A DNA stretch of 24,573 nt from DASYDU01 sp036499445 (GTDB lineage: Bacteria > Planctomycetota > Planctomycetia > Pirellulales > Lacipirellulaceae): positions 1-24,573 of the forward strand of contig DASYDU010000339.1 in assembly GCA_036499445.1 (NCBI GenBank), in the 5' to 3' direction. Of this stretch, positions 7,401 to 15,816 are shown in pieces (position 1 is the first letter of the stretch; the number at the start of each line of letters is the position of its first letter). The notes under the pieces are model-generated. The model did no database searches and was not told the DNA's origin. It saw nothing but the letters and a program-made list of their open reading frames with translations. The position numbers were made by a program, and so were the translations under genes.

Positions 7401-8303
7401 TTATGGGGGCCCTTTAGGCGGCCGATTCTCGCCAGGCCGCTCGTAAAATTGGGTCAGATCGATCCCGCCTCGCTGCTCTTCTTCTACCAGTTTCAGCCGC
7501 ATTTCCATCTGTTCCAGGCGTCGAGCGAGCTGCGGCAAGAGCGTCTGTTCGGCCGCCGTGGGCTCTGGCCGAGGGACTTCCGGATAGCCAAGCTGGCGGT
7601 GAAGCGACGCAAACAGATAGAGCGGATCTTTCCGCCGATTGGCCAGCGCGATCCGCCCCTCCCGCTCACCAAATAAAACTACTCCGGGCGTTGAACCGGC
7701 GGCCGAATCGTCGCCCCGGCTTTGGTTTCGCTCCGCCCGCTCGCGATAGTGCTCGCTGTGAACGTAGATCAAGTCGGCCAGTTCGACCATGCCGATTTGC
7801 CGCCGGACTGTGCGAATCCAGTCCTGCCAGGTGGAATCGAATGCCGGGTCGCGGGCTACTGCCTCGAGGCCGCGGTCGTAACCGAGCCGGTTGCGAGCGA
7901 GGGACTCGAGCTGGTAGAGAAAGATGCCCTGGCGAGACGGCTCCGCGGCCCGATACTCGGACTCGCGCCGGAGGATTTCCAGCCCGATCCGTAGGTCGAA
8001 GCGGCCCCGTTCGTTTTCAGCCTCCTGGACCACAAATGCTTGGAATGGCGTGAAATAGTGGTCCAGCCGTGACATCGCCGCGCCAAACGCGCCCGCATGT
8101 CGCAGCTCGGCGAGCAGAAAGTCAATCGCCATCGGTAGCTTGGTTGTCGCAAGCACTTCCTCGCGGACCGATGCTAGCACTTCTTGAGCCGGCACATTTT
8201 CTCGCAGCCGCTCGGCGAGCGCCCGGAAGAAATGGGCCTGCTCGATATACTCCTCGCGGCCGAGTGGGGCCAGCGCCGACAATTTTGCCGCGTCATTGGA
8301 CAT
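7401..8303 (-). CDS. Conserved protein of unknown function, predicted soluble, C-terminal coiled coil
   Basis: This 300-residue protein has no signal peptide or membrane segment and belongs to no family I can name. It is mainly helical and charged. The N-terminal part has many Glu/Arg residues; the middle contains FYxPF-like aromatic clusters (LDHYFTPFQAF) and a VHSEHYRER segment. A short coiled coil (LARRLEQMEMRLKLVEEEQ) precedes a Pro/Gly tail. The ATG at 8303 is chosen because the reading frame upstream of it codes for an implausible Arg/Pro-rich stretch that overlaps the esterase gene. The 11-bp overlap with the esterase stop points to translational coupling. Being in one transcript with an exported esterase is the only functional hint. 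Confidence 0.8.
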   Translation of the reverse strand: MSNDAAKLSALAPLGREEYIEQAHFFRALAERLRENVPAQEVLASVREEVLATTKLPMAIDFLLAELRHAGAFGAAMSRLDHYFTPFQAFVVQEAENERGRFDLRIGLEILRRESEYRAAEPSRQGIFLYQLESLARNRLGYDRGLEAVARDPAFDSTWQDWIRTVRRQIGMVELADLIYVHSEHYRERAERNQSRGDDSAAGSTPGVVLFGEREGRIALANRRKDPLYLFASLHRQLGYPEVPRPEPTAAEQTLLPQLARRLEQMEMRLKLVEEEQRGGIDLTQFYERPGENRPPKGPP

Positions 8304-9282
8304 GGCTGGGGGCACTTTGCGAAGAGCTGGCCGGCGCCGTAGGGCCGCTGGCCGGCGACAACGCCTCGGCACCTGCCGTGGGCACGGAAGCGGATGGCTC
8401 GGGCTTGAGCGGCTCGCCTTTGAGCACATGATCGGCAAATGCACGCGCTCGCTCTCGTGCGCCTTGGTCTAACGCGGCGGGAATGTGGCCCGCGCCCTTT
8501 ACGATGTAAAACTCGGCGGGGATTCCCAGCTCTCGCAATCGCTCGACCATCTTTTGCGGGCTGCGAATCTGGACCAGCTCATCGCTGTCGCCATGAAAGA
8601 AAAACATGGGCGGATCGCTCGCGGCGACGTAGTTGGCCGGAGAAGCGTCGCGGTAGGCATCCGGCTTTTCGGCCGGCGTGCCGCCTAACCAATAGGCCAG
8701 GCGATCGCTATCCGCCGCGATCGAGCGAAAATCGCAGGGCGCGCCGCCAGCCAGCACGACCTGCAGCCGCGCGCTAGCAGCATCGGCGGCCACGCCTGGC
8801 TCGCGCAACTGGTCGTCACCAAGTGTGCCCAAGAGGGCGACTAAATGTCCGCCTGCCGAATAGCCAAAGCCGCCAATTCGCGTCCGATCAATCTTGTACT
8901 CTTTGGCATGTTCGCGCATCCAGCGCACGGCGGCGGCGCAATCGTAGATTTGCGCCGGCCATTTATCCTGGGGCGCGAGGCGATATTCAATCGCGACGGC
9001 CGTGTATCCATGCTCGGCCAGAAACAGTGCGGCGCCGGCCAACTGCTCCCGAGTCCCCATCCTCCACGCGCCGCCATGTACCACGAGCATGCCCGGAAAC
9101 GGTCCCTCGCCCTTCGGAATATAAACATCCGCCTTGAGCGGGCCGCTATCTCGCTCGGCGTAGGCAACGCCGGTCACAATGTCGACCGTTGACTCGACCG
9201 CGACAGCCGCGCCGCCCATCGCGATCGCGCCGGTGGTCAACAGCGCCAATCCGATCGTTCGACCCAGCCGCAGCCCGTACAT
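8293..9282 (-). CDS. Exported alpha/beta-hydrolase, esterase/lipase of the HGG (BD-FAE/hormone-sensitive lipase-like) group
   Basis: The 329-residue product has a clear signal peptide with a hydrophobic core at about residues 8-27 and a likely cut near AVA-VE. The hydrolase fold shows the oxyanion motif HGGAW (69-73), the nucleophile elbow GYSAG (Ser142), an acid in HGDSDE (Asp232 or Asp234) and His266 in GAGHIPA. After about residue 290 the chain becomes a Pro/Ala/Ser-rich tail, unusual for the family. I chose the ATG at 9282 because it starts exactly at the signal peptide and follows a GGAA; longer in-frame starts add unlikely sequence. Carbohydrate esters or small esters are plausible substrates. 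It overlaps the next gene by 11 bp and is divergent from ribBA. Confidence 0.88.
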   Translation of the reverse strand: MYGLRLGRTIGLALLTTGAIAMGGAAVAVESTVDIVTGVAYAERDSGPLKADVYIPKGEGPFPGMLVVHGGAWRMGTREQLAGAALFLAEHGYTAVAIEYRLAPQDKWPAQIYDCAAAVRWMREHAKEYKIDRTRIGGFGYSAGGHLVALLGTLGDDQLREPGVAADAASARLQVVLAGGAPCDFRSIAADSDRLAYWLGGTPAEKPDAYRDASPANYVAASDPPMFFFHGDSDELVQIRSPQKMVERLRELGIPAEFYIVKGAGHIPAALDQGARERARAFADHVLKGEPLKPEPSASVPTAGAEALSPASGPTAPASSSQSAPSHVQ

Positions 9283-9362
9283 TTTGCGAATTCCACAGAC
9301 GACGAAGTGATTTGATGTCGGCATAGGAGAACTTCCACCTGACTTCCGCCAAAAGCACCTGC

Positions 9363-9392
9363 TTGGAGACCTAACCGCGGACACCCTATAAT
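9363..9392 (+). promoter_or_regulatory. Candidate sigma70-type promoter for ribBA
   Basis: A perfect -10 TATAAT (9387-9392) lies 18 bp after a weak -35 TTGGAG (9363-9368). This would give a leader of roughly 65 nt before the ribBA ATG. I saw no FMN-riboswitch-like conserved segments in that leader. The A/T-rich site lies in the divergent gap with the esterase and could be shared. Confidence 0.4.
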
Positions 9393-9464
9393 AGAAACCA
9401 GCGGCAGCTCCGAATAGGTCTGCTAGTCTCTCCCGATTCGCCGCAAACATCGTTCGTATACCGC

Positions 9465-10676
9465 ATGCATAGCCGATTTTCCACCATTGAGCAGGCAAGC
9501 GAGGCGATCCGCCAGGGGAAGGTGGTGATCGTCGTCGACGCCGAGGACCGCGAAAACGAAGGCGATTTCGTTTGCGCGGCAGAGCGAGTCACCCCCGCGA
9601 CCGTGAATTTCATGATCACGCACGGGCGCGGCCAGCTCTGCATGCCAATCTTGCCCGAGGTCAGCCAGCGACTCGGGCTCCACGCGATGGTCGAGGCGAA
9701 CACTGCCCCACTGGGCACAAATTACACGGTGCCGGTCGATCATCGCTCGACGCGGACCGGTATCACGGCCGCCGAACGGGCCCGCACGATCCAGGCGATT
9801 TGCGACCCGGCGAGCAAGCCGGCCGATTTCACCCGACCCGGTCATCTGTTTCCGCTTGTAGCCAAGGAGGGGGGCGTGCTCCGCCGCGCCGGCCACACCG
9901 AAGCCGCGGTCGACCTCGCGCGGTTGGCCGGAATGATGCCCGCCGGCGTGCTGTGTGAGATTCTCAATGAGACCGGCGATCGGGCCAATCGCCAACAGCT
10001 CGCGGCCATCGCCGCCGAATTTGATCTGCCAATTATTTCGATCGAGCAATTGATCGCATTTCGCCGCGTCCGCGAGAAGCTCGTCTTTCGCGAGGCCGAG
10101 GCCGAGCTGCCAACGAAATACGGCTTCGGCCGGATCATCGCCTACGGCGTGAAATACGAGTCGCAACAACCGATGGTGTTCGTGCTCGGCGATCCGACGA
10201 AAGTTGTCGCCCCGCTCGTGCGGCTCCACTCATCCTGCTTCACTGGCGATTTGTTGGAGTCGCTCCGGTGCGACTGCGGCGACCAATTGCACATGGCGCT
10301 CGACATGATCCGTAATGAGGGCACCGGTGTGCTTGCATACCTGCCGCAAGAAGGTCGCGGCATCGGGCTCGTGGAAAAGATCAAAGCCTACGCGCTGCAG
10401 GACCAGGGACTCGACACGGTCGAGGCGAATCTGGCGCTGGGTTACAAGGCCGATCCGCGCGACTACGGCGTCGGCATCCAGTTGCTCAAGGACCTCGGGT
10501 TGCGCAAGGTCCGTCTGCTCACGAATAATCCCAAGAAGACCGACGCCTTTATCTATGGCGGCTTCGACCTCGAAGTGGTCGATCAGATTCCGATCGTGCC
10601 GCCGATCAACGAGCACAACGCCGACTATCTGGCCACCAAGCGCGACAAGATGGGGCACCATCTTCCGCGCGATTGA
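9465..10676 (+). CDS. ribBA: Bifunctional 3,4-dihydroxy-2-butanone-4-phosphate synthase / GTP cyclohydrolase II
   Basis: This enzyme makes both entry precursors of riboflavin, one from ribulose 5-phosphate and one from GTP, in the cytoplasm. At 403 residues it has the usual length for the fusion. The N-terminal DHBP synthase domain (about 1-205) carries the acidic motif DAEDRENEGDF (25-35). The C-terminal cyclohydrolase II domain has the zinc cysteines Cys258, Cys269 and Cys271 (CFTGDLLESLRCDCGDQ) and the conserved EGRGIGL. All key residues I looked for are present, so both activities are expected. It stands alone without other rib genes. No strong ribosome-binding site precedes the ATG. Confidence 0.97.
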   Translation: MHSRFSTIEQASEAIRQGKVVIVVDAEDRENEGDFVCAAERVTPATVNFMITHGRGQLCMPILPEVSQRLGLHAMVEANTAPLGTNYTVPVDHRSTRTGITAAERARTIQAICDPASKPADFTRPGHLFPLVAKEGGVLRRAGHTEAAVDLARLAGMMPAGVLCEILNETGDRANRQQLAAIAAEFDLPIISIEQLIAFRRVREKLVFREAEAELPTKYGFGRIIAYGVKYESQQPMVFVLGDPTKVVAPLVRLHSSCFTGDLLESLRCDCGDQLHMALDMIRNEGTGVLAYLPQEGRGIGLVEKIKAYALQDQGLDTVEANLALGYKADPRDYGVGIQLLKDLGLRKVRLLTNNPKKTDAFIYGGFDLEVVDQIPIVPPINEHNADYLATKRDKMGHHLPRD

Positions 10677-10712
10677 TTCCTAGCAGCCGCGCACTGCATG
10701 CACTTGAAGGGA

Positions 10713-10738
10713 GCGAGCCGGGCCGTCCCGGCCCCGAT
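10713..10738 (+). repeat. REP-like palindrome, upstream copy
   Basis: This 26-nt GC-rich element contains a perfect inner stem, GCCGGG-CCGT-CCCGGC. It recurs as an inverted copy downstream of the RAYT gene (11320-11346). The two copies differ by a single extra base. It lies 37 bp after the ribBA stop, so it may also serve as the end of that transcript. Confidence 0.75.
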
Positions 10739-10788
10739 CTTATCACCAAAGCTTATTTACTCGGACCATCGCCGTGACAATTCTGTCC

Positions 10789-11310
10789 ATGACCACTCCC
10801 CTTCCGCACCAGCAACTCGACTCTTCTCGCACGACTTGGCATATCACGTTCGGCACTTATGGAACTCGGCTACATGGCGGCTCGCGCCCTTCGGTTGACA
10901 AGCAACACAATCAAATCAAAGAACCTTTTATCCCGCCAACGATTGAACGGGAGGAACATGAACGGGGCCGGATGAAGTTTCCGCCCTGCTATCTTTCGCA
11001 GGAACAGCGTGACATTGCCGAGGTCAAGATACCAGGAATTTGCGTGCGCGGTGGATGGGGATATCGAGTCTGTTCTGCCGCACCGGACCACGTGCATCTG
11101 CTTTGCAACGTCTTGCCCGACGTTCACGGAGAGAAGGTCCGTCGTCTGGTAAAACGCTGGCTCGGGCAGGCACTGAGTGAGCAATTCCCCTTGCCGGATG
11201 GTGCATCGTGGTGGGCTGAAGAGGGTTCCAATATCGCGATTCATGATGAAATGTATTTGAACAATGCATTCGGCTATATCTTCAGACAACGGACGACGCC
11301 GGTTGATTAG
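10789..11310 (+). CDS. REP-associated tyrosine transposase (RAYT), IS200-like Y1 family
   Basis: This is a 173-residue HUH single-strand nuclease. The paired histidines are His101 and His103 in APDHVHLLCN, and the probable catalytic tyrosine is Tyr163 in the C-terminal FGYIFRQR, matching the YIxxQ layout of Y1 transposases. The N-terminus (TWHITFGTYGTRLHG) is the first strand of the fold. Between strand one and HVH there is a charged stretch of about 55 residues. A third block, HGEKVRRLVKRWLGQ, precedes the tyrosine. The frame is intact, so the protein may be active. ATG 10789 is preferred to a GTG five codons upstream. REP-like palindromes flank the gene on both sides and are the expected substrate. 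Family assignment is firm; activity on these repeats is inferred. Confidence 0.88.
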   Translation: MTTPLPHQQLDSSRTTWHITFGTYGTRLHGGSRPSVDKQHNQIKEPFIPPTIEREEHERGRMKFPPCYLSQEQRDIAEVKIPGICVRGGWGYRVCSAAPDHVHLLCNVLPDVHGEKVRRLVKRWLGQALSEQFPLPDGASWWAEEGSNIAIHDEMYLNNAFGYIFRQRTTPVD

Positions 11311-11319
11311 GCAAACCCA

Positions 11320-11346
11320 ATCGGGGCCGAGGACGGCCCGGCTCGC
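11320..11346 (-). repeat. REP-like palindrome, downstream inverted copy
   Basis: This 27-nt element is the reverse complement of the one at 10713-10738 with one inserted base. It begins 10 bp after the RAYT stop. Similarity beyond the core is weak (GGCGAAAGCGAG versus GAAGGGAGCGAG), which marks the ends of the conserved unit. Confidence 0.75.
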
Positions 11347-11391
11347 TTTCGCCCCGCTAGTTAGCGTACGAATCAACAACTCACGACTCAC

Positions 11392-11760
11392 GTGACAATT
11401 TCATACCACTTTCACGTCAACATCTTCGCCGATCCGCGAGAGGATTCGTTCGCCGTCACCTGGGAAGAGGCGGCCGCGAGGCTCGAGCGGCTGCCGCGGA
11501 TGATCTTCGAACCGGATGGCTCGTTCGTTGTCTCAGGGGACGACGAGAGCGGCCGCCGCTGGCAAGTCGACGGCCATTTGTTCGACTTCTCTGGTCGGCT
11601 CCAGCGCTACGAGCTGCATGGCCATTGCCCCGAGGCAGCCTTCGATGAACTATTGCGCTGTGTCGGCTGGCCGAAGCAAATGTTGTTGTTCGAAACTGTT
11701 CGTGAGGGTCAGTCGCTCAACGAACACGAATTCCGCAAACACGCGGATGCCACATTCTGA
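11392..11760 (+). CDS. Conserved small protein of unknown function
   Basis: This 122-residue acidic, soluble protein starts at GTG 11392. It opens with the motif YHFHVNIFADPREDSF. An ARLERLPRM segment follows, then a run of strands (EPDGSFVVSG, RRWQVDGHLFDF, RLQRYELHGHCP) and a helix with LLRCVGWP. This looks like a single compact alpha/beta domain. I recall similar small proteins in planctomycetes but know no function. It has no clear ribosome-binding site, and it begins 46 bp after the REP-like palindrome. Its 3' end overlaps the convergent hydrolase gene by 44 bp. The call as a real gene rests on the strand-like pattern and coding feel; a role cannot be proposed. Confidence 0.75.
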   Translation: MTISYHFHVNIFADPREDSFAVTWEEAAARLERLPRMIFEPDGSFVVSGDDESGRRWQVDGHLFDFSGRLQRYELHGHCPEAAFDELLRCVGWPKQMLLFETVREGQSLNEHEFRKHADATF

Positions 11761-12691
11761 ACTCTCTCCGCGAGACGCAGGCCACATCGCCGGCGACCGT
11801 TGCTTGACACGGATTGGGCACAGCGTGTGAGAACAACCAATCGTAGACAGCCGGACTGTTGTATACCGCGGGCCAAATGCCGTGGCCGCCGTTGGGCAGC
11901 TCGTTGTAAATCAGATCGAGCGGTGTACTCGTAATGGCAAAGCTCATCGTCTCGTGCTGCTGACGGACACGATCGTTATAGGTTCGGTGGGAAGCGAGAT
12001 TTGGATCGGAGATGAGAAAGTATTGGTTCGAATTGGTTGACGGATATTGCGGCGTCGCGACGCCTGCCGCGGCGAAGACGCGCGCAACCGTGTTTCGATC
12101 TTCGCCAACAGGAACTGTGTCGTCGTCGCGGGAGTGGAAGGCACAGATTGGAATGCCGAGCAACCGCCCGGCCACGAAATCTGGCGCGGGCGTGTCGGCA
12201 GAGATCGAAAGCGCGGCCGCGAATCGCCTCGGATAGCGACTGAGCATATTCCAAACCCCACCGCCGCCACTCGACAGACCAGTCACATACAAGCGGCCCG
12301 GATCCACGTTCTCGTCCACGACGGCGCGGTCGATCATCACCATCAAATTGTCGGTCAGCGTCTTTCCGTCCCACTCGTCGGTCGTCGTCTGCGGCGCGTA
12401 GAGATACGCGCCTCTCCGTTTCGCCTCAGCCAATAGACTGTCGATGTTGCCGTTGACTTGATTGGCGTTGTCCGTGCCAGCTTCTCCGCTGCCGTGCAAA
12501 AAGACGATAAGCGGACGCCGGCTACGAGGTTCGCTCGTCGCTTCGGGCGGAACAAATAACCGACCCGGCAGCTGCAACGCGCCGTTCGCGCCGCGGAGCG
12601 ACCAGTCGGCGAATTCAGACATGTCGGCCGAGTGCGCAGCGCGCGATAGCGCGACAATGACAACGACGACCATACATAGAAACCTGCCCAT
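11717..12691 (-). CDS. Exported alpha/beta-hydrolase (PHB-depolymerase/feruloyl-esterase-like)
   Basis: The 324-residue product starts with a signal peptide (hydrophobic residues about 4-19, likely cut after AHSA). A serine-hydrolase fold of the type seen in extracellular depolymerases and esterases follows. It shows the oxyanion segment FLHGSGEAG (65-73), the elbow GLSSG (Ser140), an acid in HSRDDDTVP (Asp190 or Asp191) and His270 in NGGHGIW. The last 35 residues, with two cysteines and basic character, lie beyond the fold and partly overlap the convergent small gene. The ATG at 12691 follows a GGGG about ten bases upstream. Substrate is unknown. It may be the last gene of a run that starts at 14220, with gaps of 42 and 68 bp. 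Confidence 0.87.
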   Translation of the reverse strand: MGRFLCMVVVVIVALSRAAHSADMSEFADWSLRGANGALQLPGRLFVPPEATSEPRSRRPLIVFLHGSGEAGTDNANQVNGNIDSLLAEAKRRGAYLYAPQTTTDEWDGKTLTDNLMVMIDRAVVDENVDPGRLYVTGLSSGGGGVWNMLSRYPRRFAAALSISADTPAPDFVAGRLLGIPICAFHSRDDDTVPVGEDRNTVARVFAAAGVATPQYPSTNSNQYFLISDPNLASHRTYNDRVRQQHETMSFAITSTPLDLIYNELPNGGHGIWPAVYNSPAVYDWLFSHAVPNPCQATVAGDVACVSRREFRMWHPRVCGIRVR

Positions 12692-12759
12692 TCTGCAGCC
12701 CCGTCTGATTCAATGTCGCCCCTATCAGATGTCGCCGGCACCACGCCCGCAAGTTTATT

Positions 12760-13674
<915 letters not shown>

Positions 13675-13716
13675 GATTTGAGACCTCGGTATTGCGCAGA
13701 GCAAGCTACGCTCAGA

Positions 13717-14220
13717 TTAACCGACGGCCAGCGCTGCTTCCAGCACGTCGCGAACAAAGGCAACGATTTCTGACTCTTGCGACGCCCTCGGGCCGGCAAT
13801 GTTCACAATCCGCGCTCGATTCACCGTCAGAAACTCGAGGAGACCGCGGGCGTGTTCGATCGCTGTGGCACCCGTATCGCGAGATAGCAAGAGCAGCGGC
13901 TTGTCCAAACGCTTGGCCAATTCGATTGTGAGGGCAGTGCCGCCGCTGGCGACTGATGAAATCGTGAACACGACGGTCGCATCGCTATCCCGGACATTCC
14001 ACTCGGTTCGCTCGGCGTAACGGCGCGACGGCGTTTCTTGCAATTGATAACGACCGTCGATCGGCCCATCTTCCGCGAGCCGGCCCCTAGGGCACCAGCC
14101 GCCGTGCGCAATTCCATGTTCAATCGCGAAATCGAGCGCCACGCGATCAGCGCCTGTTTGCCCGCCCGAGACAATCGTAATGTTACGGAGACTGTTCAAC
14201 CTCAGTGTCCGCCCCGACAC
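13717..14220 (-). CDS. Putative molybdenum-carrier / YpsA-like nucleotide-binding protein (PF12694-like)
   Basis: A protein of up to 167 residues with a Rossmann-like fold. The start is glycine-rich, IVSGGQTGADRVALD, then GGWCPRGRLAEDGPI, then a block with ETPSRRYAERTEWNVRDSDAT, and later SGGTALT and the strand PLLLLSRD. This order matches the putative molybdenum carrier family, related to the SLOG/LOG-type nucleotide-binding proteins. The molybdenum label derives from remote similarity and is weakly founded. The start is uncertain: GTG 14220 gives the longest form and TTG 14199 is also possible, and neither has a good ribosome-binding site. It sits 42 bp upstream of the reductase gene and just downstream of a long palindromic repeat. 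Confidence 0.82.
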   Translation of the reverse strand: MSGRTLRLNSLRNITIVSGGQTGADRVALDFAIEHGIAHGGWCPRGRLAEDGPIDGRYQLQETPSRRYAERTEWNVRDSDATVVFTISSVASGGTALTIELAKRLDKPLLLLSRDTGATAIEHARGLLEFLTVNRARIVNIAGPRASQESEIVAFVRDVLEAALAVG

Positions 14221-14237
14221 GATACGTTGGATAAAGT

Positions 14238-14307
14238 CTCACGCACAGGCGCCAAGACGCTAAGGTTCGAAGCATCGTGTCTTTGCGTCTTGGCGCCTTT
14301 GCGTGAG
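14238..14307. repeat. Long palindromic repeat (27-bp arms)
   Basis: Arms 14238-14264 and 14281-14307 are complementary at 25 of 27 positions around a 16-nt loop. The core is GGCGCCAAGACGC. It fills most of the 112-bp gap between the M48 peptidase stop and the next gene. The RNA hairpin would be very stable and could stop or protect the peptidase transcript. Similar 'GCGTCTTGGCGCCTTTGCGTGA' type palindromes are, as far as I recall, scattered through many bacterial genomes. Confidence 0.85.
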
Positions 14308-14332
14308 GTCTTCCTCGAGCGATGCCTTCGTG

Positions 14333-15259
14333 TCACTTCTGCAGCCCGTCGGGTACGCCATTGGGAAACTCTGTTTCGAGCACCCGCTTGATGTACGCGA
14401 TGCGATTGGCCGGCTTCGGATGTGTGCTGAGGAATTCCGGCGGCGAGCGGCCGGCTGATACGCGATCGAGCACCTCCATCACGCCGATCATGGCCCGCGG
14501 ATCGTAACCGCCCATCGCAGAAAGCCGCACGCCCCATTGATCGGCCTGCAGTTCATCTTCGCGGCCATATTTCATGCTGATCATCTGAGCCGCCTGCTGA
14601 GCCATCTGCATGCTTTGCTGATCGCCGCCCGCCATGCCACCGGCGGTCGCGAGCCCTTGGATCAACTGACTCTTGGCCATCTGCTTGTTGCTGTGGCGTT
14701 CGATGACATGGCCAATCTCATGGCCCAAGACGCCCGCCAACTGTCCTTCGGTTTCCAAATCTTTGTACAGCGCGCGGGTAATAAATACCTGGCCGCCGGG
14801 CAGCGCGAAGGCATTGACTGTTTCTGGATCAGCCAGCATCGTGAATTTGAACGCGTCGTGATAGGGATTTTTGCGCCCCTCGGTGGCCAGCTTCGCCTCG
14901 ATTGCGGAAAGCATCTTCCAGCCGACGCGACTCACCCGGTCTTGGGCCGCGGCATCGGGATCCTGTCCGCCGAACTGCTGCATCATCTCCGGCCGCGATT
15001 GCAAGCCCATGAGGATTTCTTGGCCCGCATCGGCCATCGCTACGTGTTCGCTGGCGCCGGTAATAGGGTTTTCGCTGGTGGAACGACCGTAGTAGGAAAT
15101 CACTGCGAACAGCGCGATCACGGCCGCGATCAACAGCCGGGCTTTGAGGCCGCCCATTCCCTGATTGCTGCCGAACATTTGGCGGTCGTCGTCTTGATCG
15201 CCGTACATGAGCGGTCCGCCCCGAGAAGGTAGCGGGGCAGGTATGGATATTCGCGACAT
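14333..15259 (-). CDS. Membrane-anchored M48 family zinc metallopeptidase (BepA/YcaL-like)
   Basis: A 308-residue peptidase with one transmembrane segment near residues 40-56 (ARLLIAAVIALFAVISYY) and the catalytic domain probably outside the cytoplasmic membrane. The zinc site is HEIGH (180-184), and the third ligand is the Glu in GREDELQAD. The segment AFALPGGQVFITRAL precedes the site as in M48 enzymes that survey outer-membrane proteins. No TPR repeats follow, so it resembles the short YcaL/LoiP type. The ATG at 15259 is supported by GGGAG seven bases upstream; an internal ATG at 15208 is less well placed. A Gln/Met-rich stretch sits between HExxH and the third ligand. The role in envelope quality control is by family. 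Confidence 0.93.
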   Translation of the reverse strand: MSRISIPAPLPSRGGPLMYGDQDDDRQMFGSNQGMGGLKARLLIAAVIALFAVISYYGRSTSENPITGASEHVAMADAGQEILMGLQSRPEMMQQFGGQDPDAAAQDRVSRVGWKMLSAIEAKLATEGRKNPYHDAFKFTMLADPETVNAFALPGGQVFITRALYKDLETEGQLAGVLGHEIGHVIERHSNKQMAKSQLIQGLATAGGMAGGDQQSMQMAQQAAQMISMKYGREDELQADQWGVRLSAMGGYDPRAMIGVMEVLDRVSAGRSPPEFLSTHPKPANRIAYIKRVLETEFPNGVPDGLQK

Positions 15260-15396
15260 CAAGGCACTCCCAATGTGTTAAATCTTCGGAAAAGGATTCA
15301 ACCAAGCGCCGGGCGGCAGCGTAAAATAGCAAGTCTGCTGCCAGCCCCTTCCTAAGTTACCCGCCCGCACTCCGCTTGACAAACGACCGACCGTCG

Positions 15397-15816
15397 ATGG
15401 CTTTTCCCCTCAATTCCAGCATTTTGCACCGCTGGTTGCCGCCAGCGCTTTTGGTCGGCTATTGGCTAGCGCTGTTCACCGGCACCCACGTACCGCCGGA
15501 GTTTCCCGTCTTGCCACCGGAGGGCTATGACAAGGTCGTGCACTTCTCGGCATTTGTCGGGCTGGCCGGATTGCTGGCCCTGACTTGGAGAAGCATTTGG
15601 GGCAGCCTGCCGATCTGGTCCGTCGTGGCTGCGTGGCTGCTCATTGTCACGTACGCGGCCTTCGATGAGATTTCTCAGCCTTGGTTTCGGCGCGATTGCG
15701 ACTACTACGATTGGCGGGCCGACGCTTGTGGTGCGGCTTTGGGGCTGGCGCTCGTATATGGCTGGGCGCTCGCGCGAAGCGCCTGGGCACACGATGCGAA
15801 GCCGGCCGCTCAATAG
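15397..15816 (+). CDS. VanZ-like membrane protein
   Basis: The 139-residue product has about four hydrophobic helices: residues 13-30, 48-65, 70-90 and 112-130. The VanZ-family features are DKVVHFSAFVGLAGLL after helix one and the acidic FDEISQPWFRRDCDYYDWRADACGA before the last helix. Function is poorly known; VanZ itself lowers teicoplanin sensitivity, but most members are unstudied. ATG 15397 is preferred over a TTG seven codons upstream because the extra residues do not fit the family. The last 7 bp overlap the 3' end of the convergent decarboxylase gene. Confidence 0.85.
   Translation: MAFPLNSSILHRWLPPALLVGYWLALFTGTHVPPEFPVLPPEGYDKVVHFSAFVGLAGLLALTWRSIWGSLPIWSVVAAWLLIVTYAAFDEISQPWFRRDCDYYDWRADACGAALGLALVYGWALARSAWAHDAKPAAQ

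Larger units (their letters stand above)
10713..11346 (+). mobile_element. RAYT gene with flanking inverted REP-like palindromes
   Basis: The unit consists of a Y1 (HUH) transposase-like gene enclosed by two near-identical palindromes in opposite orientation. This is the layout described for REP-associated tyrosine transposases. There is no second transposase gene, no tnpB and no target-site duplication to see. This is therefore more likely a domesticated or REP-spreading unit than a standard IS200/IS605 element. Confidence 0.65.

Noticed and set aside
9393..9464. Possible FMN riboswitch ahead of ribBA
   Set aside because: The leader after the candidate promoter is only about 65 nt and lacks the conserved FMN-element segments, so it is too short for that aptamer.
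9423..10229. 268-codon minus-strand frame
   Set aside because: It is antisense to ribBA, where every active-site motif is present on the plus strand.
10713..11346. Complete IS200/IS605 insertion sequence
   Set aside because: There is no tnpB or omega RNA, and the ends are inverted palindromes instead of the asymmetric subterminal hairpins of IS605. The RAYT/REP interpretation fits better.
10870..11391. 173-codon minus-strand frame opposite the RAYT gene
   Set aside because: The plus strand encodes the HVH and Tyr motifs of a Y1 transposase; the opposite frame has no recognisable features.
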